A program made the translations under genes and the position numbers. The notes beneath the pieces were generated by a model. The model did no database searches, had not been told where the DNA came from, and saw only the letters and a program-made list of their open reading frames with translations. A DNA stretch of 5,214 bases, taken from the NCBI RefSeq assembly GCF_002943415.1, contig NZ_PTQZ01000132.1:1-5214 (forward strand), in the 5' to 3' direction. Shown here one piece after another: positions 1-5,214 of the stretch (positions are counted from its first letter, which is position 1; each line of letters starts with the position of its first letter). Source of the stretch: Amnimonas aquatica (GTDB lineage: Bacteria; Pseudomonadota; Gammaproteobacteria; Pseudomonadales; Moraxellaceae).

Positions 1-330
1 AACCGGCTCGATGCCGCCGACAAGCCCGCCTGCTACCAGCTGCTGATCGCCGAGTCCGGTCGCGCGGCCTACCAGGTCGCTTTCGGCCCGCTCAACCTGG
101 CTGGCAGCAACCGTGTCGACAAGGCGGCCGTGACCTGCCCCGTGCTGTCGCTGGCCGGCGCCGATGACCGCATCGTGCCCGCCGCCGCCGGGCGCGCCAT
201 GGCCGACTGGTACGGCGGCGCGCCGCGCATCGACCACCGCGAATACGCCGAGCATGCCCACATGATGATGTTCGAACCAGGCGGTGATGCCCGCGTGCAG
301 GAGATCATCGGCTGGCTGGACGCGCGCTGA
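1..330 (+). CDS. Alpha/beta-fold hydrolase, C-terminal part (5' end outside window)
   Basis: The frame is open from the first base of the window to a TGA at 328-330, giving 109 residues of the C-terminal end of a protein whose start lies upstream. The fragment has the two late landmarks of alpha/beta hydrolases. One is a hydrophobic strand leading into GADDRIVP (residues 53-60), the usual site of the catalytic Asp (probably D56). The other is HAHMMMFEPG (85-94), the usual site of the catalytic His (H87 more likely than H85), followed by a short final helix (IIGWLDAR). The nucleophile elbow (G-x-S-x-G) would lie upstream and cannot be seen, so the reaction and substrate cannot be stated; esterase, lipase-like or C-C hydrolase are all possible. 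An internal GTG at 130 could be mistaken for a start, but the hydrolase homology continues upstream of it. The gene converges on the RND operon. The fold is fairly sure; the function is unknown. Confidence 0.85.
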   Translation, partial: NRLDAADKPACYQLLIAESGRAAYQVAFGPLNLAGSNRVDKAAVTCPVLSLAGADDRIVPAAAGRAMADWYGGAPRIDHREYAEHAHMMMFEPGGDARVQEIIGWLDAR

Positions 331-347
331 GCGCGGCCGGCAGTCAT

Positions 348-377
348 CCCGCCCAGCCCCCCGCCCCGCCCTGCCCC
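348..377 (-). other. G-run tract, potential G-quadruplex
   Basis: Read on the minus strand, this non-coding stretch has six runs of three or more G (run lengths 4, 3, 4, 6, 3, 3) separated by loops of only 1-2 nt. This exceeds the classic four-run G-quadruplex pattern. It begins at the base next to the 14-bp hairpin, so a transcript reading out of the RND permease gene would meet the hairpin and then the G-runs. The plus strand is correspondingly C-rich. The run pattern is seen directly; folding and any role in termination or 3'-end protection are inference. In DNA this rich in G+C a chance origin is possible, but runs this regular and dense were not noticed elsewhere in the window. Confidence 0.5.
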
Positions 378-414
378 GCAGCGCCGCGCCGTGAACCACC
401 CGGCGCGGCGCTGC
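378..414. terminator. 14-bp perfect hairpin between convergent genes (putative bidirectional terminator)
   Basis: Arms 378-391 and 401-414 are exact reverse complements (14 bp, nearly all G/C) around a 9-nt loop (392-400). The stem starts 4 nt beyond the permease stop codon (419-421) and 47 nt beyond the hydrolase stop (330), so it could serve both transcripts. Neither side has a run of T after the stem, so it is not a textbook intrinsic terminator. On the minus strand it is followed by a G-rich tract instead. It may act as a U-less terminator or as an mRNA 3'-end stabiliser. Confidence 0.65.
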
Positions 415-418
415 CGCG

Positions 419-3400
419 TCAGGCTGTGCCGTTCCCGTCGCCGGCCTCGCGGCCGAAGCGGAACCACATGGCGTAGAGCGCCGGCACGAACAGCAGGGTG
501 ATGGCCGTGCCCACGGCCACGCCGCCGATCAGCACGAAGGCCAGCGGCCCCCAGAAGCCGTCGAAGGTCAGCGGCACGAAGGCGAACATGGCCGCCAGCG
601 CGGTCAGCACCACCGGGCGGGCACGACGCACCGCCGCCTCCACCACGGCCACGACCGGCGCCATGCCATCCTTCAGGTTGTCGCTGACCTGCTGGGTCAG
701 GATCAGCGTGTTGCGCATGAGGATGCCGGCCAGCCCGATCAGCCCCAGCAGCGCCACGAAGCCGAAGGGCTGGCCGAACAGCAGCAGCGCCAGCACCGCG
801 CCGATGATGCCCAGCGGCGCGGTGGCGACGACCATGAAGGTGCCGGCGAAGCTGCGCATCTGCAGCATGACGAAGATCAGCATGAGCGCGACCATGACCG
901 GCTGCATGCGCTCGATCGAGGTGTTGGCCTTGGCCGACTGCTCGACGCTGCCGGCGATGCTGATGTGGTAGTCCTGCGGCAGCGAGGCGCGCAGCTTTTC
1001 CAGGCGCTTCCACACCGCCAGCGTCATGTCGTTGGCCTGCGCGCCGACCACGTCGGCATGCACCGGAATGTAGGGCACGCGGTTGTAGCGTTTGATGACC
1101 GGTTCCTCGTAGCGCACCTCGATGCGGCCGAGCTGGGCCAGCGGCACCTTGCGGCCGTCGAGCGTGCGCAGCTCCAGCCCGGCGAGGCGGGCATCGGCGC
1201 TGCTGTAGCCGCGGGCGTAGACATCCACCGTGCGGTTGCCCTGGCGCAGCGCGGTCACCGGCGCGCCCTCGAGCTCGAACTGCAGCTGGCGCGCGACCTC
1301 GGCCGGCGTCATGCCGATCAGGCGCAGGCGGTCGGGGTCCATGCTCACGTGCATGACCGGCGCGCGCTCGTCCCATTCCAGATGGGCATCGCGGATGGCC
1401 GGGTCGGCGGCCATGATCTCGCGCACTTCGGTGGCGATGCGGCGCAGCTCGGTGACATCCGGGCCGATGACGCGGAAGCTCACCGGCCACACCACCGGCG
1501 GACCGTAGAGCAGGCTGGACACGCGCACGCGCGCCTCGGGGAACTCGCCATCGGCGATGTGCTTTTCCAGCGCCGCGATGATGCGGTCGCGCGCGGCGGT
1601 GTCGGTGGCCACCGCGACCAGCTTGGCGAACGCCGGGTCCGGCTGCTCGGGCAGGATGGAAATGAAGAACCTCGGCGCGCCGCCGCCGACATAGGTCAGC
1701 AGCGACTCGACGCCGGGCATGGGCTTGAGGATCTCCTCCAGCTTGCGCGTGGTGGCGTCGGTGACCGCGATCGAGGTGCCCTGCGGCAGGTAGACGCTGA
1801 TCATCACCTCCGGGCGGTCGGAGCTGGGGAAGAACTGCTGCTGCACCGGGCCGAGCATGGCCAGGCCGGACAGCACCAGCAGGCCCAGGGTGCCGAACAC
1901 GACCTTGCGGCGCTGGGTCACGCACCAGGTGATGAGCGCGCGCAGGCGCCGGTAGCCCGGCGTCTGGTAGATGCCGCCGTGCTCACCCGCGCCATGCCCG
2001 CCGGCACCGCCCTCGCCACCTGCCGTGGCGGCCGGCGCGTGCTTCGGCGCCGGCAGCATCTTCACCCCGAGGTAGGGCGTGAAGGTCACCGCCACCAGCC
2101 ACGACACCAGCAGCGAAATGCCCAGCACCCAGAAGATGTTGCCGGTGTACTCGCCGACGCCGGACTGCGCGAAGCCGATGGGCACGAAGCCGACCACGGT
2201 CACCAGCGTGCCGAACAGCATGGGCGCGGCGGTGACCTGCCAGGCGTAGGTGGCGGCACGGATGCGGTCCCAGCCCTCCTCCATCTTCACGATCATCATC
2301 TCGATGGCGATGATGGCGTCGTCGACCAGCAGGCCCAGCGCCAGGATGAGCGCGCCCAGGGTGATGCGGTCGAGGTTGATGTCCATGAGCCGCATGACCA
2401 GGAAGGTCAGGCCGAGCGTGACCGGAATCGCGATGCCGACGATCAGTCCCGCGCGCAGGCCGATGGCGAGGATGCTCACCGCCATGACCACGATCATGGC
2501 GACCAGGAACTTGAACTGGAACAGGTTGACCGCCGCCGAAATGGCGTGGGCCTGGTTGGTCAGCGGCTCGAAGGTCATGCCCAGCGGCAGGCGCGCCTGC
2601 TCGGCGGCCACGAACTCGGCCAGGCGCTCGCCCAGTTCGAGACCGTTCTCGCCCTTGTGCATGACCAGCCCGAGCAGGATCGCGTCCTGCCCGCGCGAGC
2701 GCACCAGGTAGCTCGGCGGCTCTTCGTAGCCACGGCGGATGGTGGCGATGTCGGCCAGCTTCATGAGCCGGCCGCCGACGCGGATCGGCACCTCGGCGAG
2801 CTTCTCCGGGTCCGACAGGTCACTGTCCAGGCGCAGGTAGACGCGCGGCCCCTTCGTTTCCATGCGGCCGGCCGGCGTCAGCGTGTTGTTGTCCTCGATG
2901 GCCTGGAAGATCTCGCGCGGCGAAATGCCGAGGTTGACCAGGCGCAGGCTGTCGAATTCGAGGAACACGCGCTCGCTGCGCTCGCCGAGGATCAGCGCCT
3001 TCTGCACACCCGGCACCTGGCGCAGGCGATCGCGCACACCCTCCATGACCTGCACCAGCTCGCGCATGGGCAGGCCCGGCGCCGACAGCGACAGCAGGCT
3101 GAAATAGACATCGGCGAAGTCGTCGTTGGAGATCGGGCCGATGACGCCGGCCGGCAGGTACGGCGCTTCGTCCTGCATGCGCTTGCGCACTTCGTAGAAC
3201 AGCTGCGGCATGCGCTCGCTGGGCGTGTAGTCCTCGAACTCGACAATGATGTCGACGCGTCCCGGGTGGATCACGCTCTCCATGTTGAGGACGTTCTCGA
3301 CTTCCTGGATGCGCTTCTCCAGGCGGTCGGAGACCTGGCGCTGGATCTCCTCCGGCGTGGCGCCGGGCCAGATCGCCGACACGATCATCACGCGCACGGT

Positions 3401-3529
3401 GAACGCCGGATCCTCGGCGCGACCCATGGCGAAGAAGGAATGCACCCCCGCCGCCACCGACAGCAGCAGGAAGAACAGGGTGATGGCGCGCTCGCGGACG
3501 GCGAGCGCGGACAGGTTGGGAAAACTCAC
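419..3529 (-). CDS. RND-family efflux pump permease (AcrB/HAE1-like inner-membrane transporter)
   Basis: This is a 1036-residue protein, full length for the family, which exports small molecules from periplasm or membrane using proton influx. The layout is classic: TM1 (about 15-35), a large periplasmic loop (36-335), TM2-TM6 (about 337-486), a cytoplasmic linker, TM7 (about 541-561), a second periplasmic loop (562-872) and TM8-TM12 (about 874-1022). TM4 keeps the paired proton-relay aspartates (D403, D404 in GLLVDDAIIAIE). TM11 keeps R-x-R-P-x-x-x-T (R969, R971, T976). The TM10 position that is Lys in AcrB is Arg here (R939, in GILMRNTLIL). The linker at 496-520 is rich in Gly and His. The start is GTG at 3527-3529, with a GGAG 8 nt before it; GTGA overlaps the stop of the adaptor gene, so translation is probably coupled. 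The paired Asp argue for drug/organic-solute export rather than heavy-metal (CzcA-type) export. Substrate is unknown. Confidence 0.96.
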   Translation of the reverse strand: MSFPNLSALAVRERAITLFFLLLSVAAGVHSFFAMGRAEDPAFTVRVMIVSAIWPGATPEEIQRQVSDRLEKRIQEVENVLNMESVIHPGRVDIIVEFEDYTPSERMPQLFYEVRKRMQDEAPYLPAGVIGPISNDDFADVYFSLLSLSAPGLPMRELVQVMEGVRDRLRQVPGVQKALILGERSERVFLEFDSLRLVNLGISPREIFQAIEDNNTLTPAGRMETKGPRVYLRLDSDLSDPEKLAEVPIRVGGRLMKLADIATIRRGYEEPPSYLVRSRGQDAILLGLVMHKGENGLELGERLAEFVAAEQARLPLGMTFEPLTNQAHAISAAVNLFQFKFLVAMIVVMAVSILAIGLRAGLIVGIAIPVTLGLTFLVMRLMDINLDRITLGALILALGLLVDDAIIAIEMMIVKMEEGWDRIRAATYAWQVTAAPMLFGTLVTVVGFVPIGFAQSGVGEYTGNIFWVLGISLLVSWLVAVTFTPYLGVKMLPAPKHAPAATAGGEGGAGGHGAGEHGGIYQTPGYRRLRALITWCVTQRRKVVFGTLGLLVLSGLAMLGPVQQQFFPSSDRPEVMISVYLPQGTSIAVTDATTRKLEEILKPMPGVESLLTYVGGGAPRFFISILPEQPDPAFAKLVAVATDTAARDRIIAALEKHIADGEFPEARVRVSSLLYGPPVVWPVSFRVIGPDVTELRRIATEVREIMAADPAIRDAHLEWDERAPVMHVSMDPDRLRLIGMTPAEVARQLQFELEGAPVTALRQGNRTVDVYARGYSSADARLAGLELRTLDGRKVPLAQLGRIEVRYEEPVIKRYNRVPYIPVHADVVGAQANDMTLAVWKRLEKLRASLPQDYHISIAGSVEQSAKANTSIERMQPVMVALMLIFVMLQMRSFAGTFMVVATAPLGIIGAVLALLLFGQPFGFVALLGLIGLAGILMRNTLILTQQVSDNLKDGMAPVVAVVEAAVRRARPVVLTALAAMFAFVPLTFDGFWGPLAFVLIGGVAVGTAITLLFVPALYAMWFRFGREAGDGNGTA

Positions 3530-4572
3530 TGCTCCAGCTCCCGCACCGCCATGCCCGGCTTCAGCAGGTGGGTGCCGAGCGCGATCAGGCGCGTGCCGGC
3601 AGGCAGCTCGGCGTGGATGCGCGCGCTCTCCGGCCCGATGGTCAGCACCCGCACCGGCAGCGGCTGCGCCTTGCCCTCGACGATATGCCAGACCTGCGGG
3701 CCCTGGCCGCGCTCATCGAGGGCGCCCAGCGGCACCTCCAGGCTGTCGCTGATCGCCGCATGCGCGAGCGTGAAGCGCGCGCTCAGCACCGTGCCCAGGG
3801 CCTGGCGGGCGGCGCCGTCGCCGAGCAGGCGGTAGCGCGCGCGCCAGGTGCGGCTGGACGGATCGACCGCGCCGGCGACCTCGCGCAGCTGCAGATCGGT
3901 GCTGGCGCCATCGGCATGGCGGATGATGCCGGCCGGCGGTGCCTGCACCGACTCGGGGAAGAACACCTCGACCTCGCGCTCGCCGTCCTGCGCCAGCACC
4001 GCCACGGCCTGGCCGGCGGCCACCACCTGGCCGGGCTCGCCGGTGACATCCATGAGCACGCCGGCGGCATCGGCGCGCAGCACGCCGTAGGCGGTGGCAT
4101 TGCGCGCCTGCTGCCAGTGCGATTCGGCAGCATCCAGGCGGCTCTTGACCTCGCGCTCGCTGAGCTCGACGCGCTCCAGCATCTGCCGGCTCACGAAGCC
4201 CTGCTCGAACAGCTGGCGGTGACGCTCGGTGTCGGCGTGCGCGGTGTCCCAGGCCGCCTTGGCGGCGGCGCGCTCGGCCGAGGCCGCCTGCAGGCTGGCG
4301 GCGAGGTCACGCGGATCGAGTCGGAACAGCACCTGCCCGGCCTTCACCTGCTGGCCGGCATCGACGCCGCGGGTGCTGATCTGGCCACCGACGCGGAATG
4401 CCAGCGGAGTCTCGTAGCGGGCGCGCACGGTGCCGGTCAGCGCCAGCTGCAGACCGTCGGCGCCACCGACCACATGCGTGCGCACCCAGGGCGCTTCCGG
4501 CTGCCGCGCGGACTCGTTGTTGCCGCAGGCAGCCAGGATCAGGGAACACAACAGCACGGTCTTCAACTTCAT
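3526..4572 (-). CDS. RND efflux periplasmic adaptor (membrane fusion protein), lipoprotein
   Basis: This 348-residue HlyD/AcrA-type adaptor would bridge the RND permease and an outer-membrane channel. The N-terminus is a lipoprotein signal: MKLK, a short hydrophobic stretch and the lipobox LAAC with Cys16, so the mature protein is probably lipid-anchored with its body in the periplasm. Domains in order: first half of the lipoyl domain (about 52-90, with FRVGGQI and GQQVKAGQVLFRLDP), alpha-helical hairpin (about 91-158), second lipoyl half (about 163-195), beta-barrel (about 198-280, with VDPSSRTWRARYRL) and membrane-proximal domain (about 285-348). The hairpin carries R117, L121 and S128, the same spacing as the RLS motif (R128/L132/S139) with which AcrA docks TolC. 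At 348 residues it is somewhat shorter than AcrA. The ATG lies 6 nt after the oxidase stop with only a weak GAG ahead, suggesting coupling to the upstream gene; its stop overlaps the permease GTG. Confidence 0.95.
   Translation of the reverse strand: MKLKTVLLCSLILAACGNNESARQPEAPWVRTHVVGGADGLQLALTGTVRARYETPLAFRVGGQISTRGVDAGQQVKAGQVLFRLDPRDLAASLQAASAERAAAKAAWDTAHADTERHRQLFEQGFVSRQMLERVELSEREVKSRLDAAESHWQQARNATAYGVLRADAAGVLMDVTGEPGQVVAAGQAVAVLAQDGEREVEVFFPESVQAPPAGIIRHADGASTDLQLREVAGAVDPSSRTWRARYRLLGDGAARQALGTVLSARFTLAHAAISDSLEVPLGALDERGQGPQVWHIVEGKAQPLPVRVLTIGPESARIHAELPAGTRLIALGTHLLKPGMAVRELEQ
3538..3541 (-). promoter_or_regulatory. Ribosome binding site of the RND permease gene
   Basis: On the minus strand GGAG lies 8 nt before the GTG at 3527-3529, inside the last codons of the adaptor gene. 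A second GGAG at 3533-3536 is only 3 nt from the start and too close to be useful. The first site supports GTG as the true start even though it overlaps the adaptor stop; the first internal ATG (residue 35) would remove TM1. Confidence 0.6.
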
Positions 4573-4578
4573 GACGTG

Positions 4579-5214
4579 TCACTCGCAGGCGGAAAATTCG
4601 GAGGGATCGGAAAGGGTCGCCGGAGCGGCGGCGGGCAACGCCGCCAGCACCTCGGCGGCGGCGCGCTCGCCGGAGCGGATGGCGCCGTCGAAATAGCCGC
4701 ACCAAGCCTCGGCGGTCTCGGTGCCGGCCCAGTGGATGCGGCCGCAGGGCTGGCGCAGCGCCACCCCGCAGGATGACCAGACACCGGGCGGGAAGTAGCC
4801 GGCGTAGCAGCCGCGCGTCCACTCCTCGTCGGCCCAGCTCTGCTCGATGTACTCCAGCGGCGCCGCCGCCTGCTCGCCGAAATAGCGCGTGAAGCAGGCG
4901 ATGGTGGCCTGGCGCCGGGCCTCGGGCGTGGCGCGCAGCAAGGCGCGGCCGTCATCGCCTTCCATGAAGCCCATGAGCACGCCCACCGAGGCATCCGGCG
5001 GGGAGTTGTCGAACGCCAGCCGCACCGGGCCGGTGTCGCTGGTGGCCTGGCCGCTGAGACCGGCGGCGCGCCAGAACGGTGTCGGGTAGACGCACTGCAC
5101 CTTGATCACGGTGCCCATGGGCACGCGCTGGGTGAGCTGGTCGCGTAGGCCGTCCAGCGCGGGGGCATAGCGGATGCGCCCGGCCAGCACCGGCGGAATG
5201 GCGACGATCACGCG
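4579..5214 (-). CDS. Flavin monoamine oxidase (FAD-dependent), C-terminal part (5' end outside window)
   Basis: The frame is open from the window edge (5214) to a TGA at 4579-4581, giving 211 residues; the N-terminal FAD-binding Rossmann motif lies outside. Family members oxidise amines to imines/aldehydes with release of H2O2 and ammonia. The fragment aligns by eye with the C-terminal portion of human MAO-B: RVPMGTVIKVQCVY matches the segment around active-site Lys296, GCYAGYFPPG matches that around Cys397 and Tyr398, and HWAGTETAEAWCGYFDGA matches the FAD-binding segment with Tyr435. All four residues are kept (fragment K38, C136, Y137, Y174, counting the first edge codon as 1). Retained Cys suggests 8-alpha-S-cysteinyl FAD. 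After the final helix (SGERAAAEVLAAL) only a short Ala/Pro/Ser-rich tail remains, with no C-terminal membrane anchor, so this end offers no sign of membrane attachment. A GTG at 5209-5211 is an internal Val, not a start. It lies 6 nt ahead of the pump adaptor gene and is probably co-transcribed. Substrate is unknown. Confidence 0.93.
   Translation of the reverse strand, partial: RVIVAIPPVLAGRIRYAPALDGLRDQLTQRVPMGTVIKVQCVYPTPFWRAAGLSGQATSDTGPVRLAFDNSPPDASVGVLMGFMEGDDGRALLRATPEARRQATIACFTRYFGEQAAAPLEYIEQSWADEEWTRGCYAGYFPPGVWSSCGVALRQPCGRIHWAGTETAEAWCGYFDGAIRSGERAAAEVLAALPAAAPATLSDPSEFSACE

Noticed and set aside
130..330. A small separate gene starting at the GTG at 130
   Set aside because: The frame is open upstream to the window edge and the sequence is continuous with an alpha/beta hydrolase C-terminus, so the GTG is an internal Val.
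69..1925. A 618-codon open frame on the minus strand overlapping the permease 3' half in another frame
   Set aside because: It is Arg/Ala/Gly/His-rich low-complexity translation, out of frame with the true permease, and runs through the hairpin region and into the antisense of the hydrolase. It is a GC-bias shadow.
2031..2054. An 8-bp inverted repeat with an 8-nt loop inside the permease linker
   Set aside because: It lies within Ala/Pro/Gly codons in very GC-rich coding sequence, where such short palindromes arise by chance; no T-run or regulatory context.
965..3835. A 956-codon open frame on the plus strand, opposite the RND permease and adaptor
   Set aside because: Its translation is His/Arg/Asp/Gln/Ala-rich with no recognisable domain, as expected when the antisense of a high-GC gene lacks stops. 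The minus-strand permease in the same place is unmistakable.
4307..4822. A 171-codon minus-strand open frame spanning the oxidase-adaptor junction
   Set aside because: It is Arg/Ala-rich and out of frame with two well-supported genes that already explain this DNA; no ribosome binding site or domain seen.

Overview
The window is high-GC DNA (about 70% G+C by eye) with tightly packed genes and strong third-position G/C bias. The gene families are an RND efflux pump with a lipoprotein adaptor carrying a TolC-docking motif, a bacterial monoamine-oxidase-like flavoenzyme, and an alpha/beta hydrolase. Together they point to a Gram-negative bacterium, most likely a high-GC proteobacterium. I cannot name the genus from sequence alone.

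Layout: positions 1-330 (+) hold the 3' end of an alpha/beta-fold hydrolase. Positions 331-418 are the gap between two converging genes. It contains a perfect 14-bp hairpin and, directly abutting it, a tract with six G-runs on the minus strand. The rest of the window is one minus-strand gene cluster, read from right to left. First is the C-terminal part of an FAD-dependent monoamine oxidase (4579-5214, cut by the window edge). It is followed after 6 nt by a lipoprotein membrane-fusion/adaptor protein (3526-4572), which overlaps by 4 nt an AcrB-type RND permease starting at GTG (419-3529).

The spacing suggests that all three minus-strand genes are co-transcribed and translationally coupled. 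Adaptor and permease would form two parts of a tripartite proton-driven efflux pump. The adaptor has the R-x3-L-x6-S motif used to dock TolC-like channels, but no outer-membrane channel gene follows the permease, so the channel must come from upstream of the window or from elsewhere in the genome. The oxidase keeps the residues equivalent to the flavin-linking Cys, the two aromatic-cage Tyr and the active-site Lys of mammalian MAO. It therefore looks like a true amine oxidase. Its placement ahead of the pump suggests, as inference only, a combined amine oxidation and export role.

Most of the window is recognisable. The less ordinary signals are the oxidase-pump linkage, the hairpin plus G-rich element at the operon end, an Arg in place of the usual TM10 Lys in the permease, and a Gly/His-rich cytoplasmic linker.
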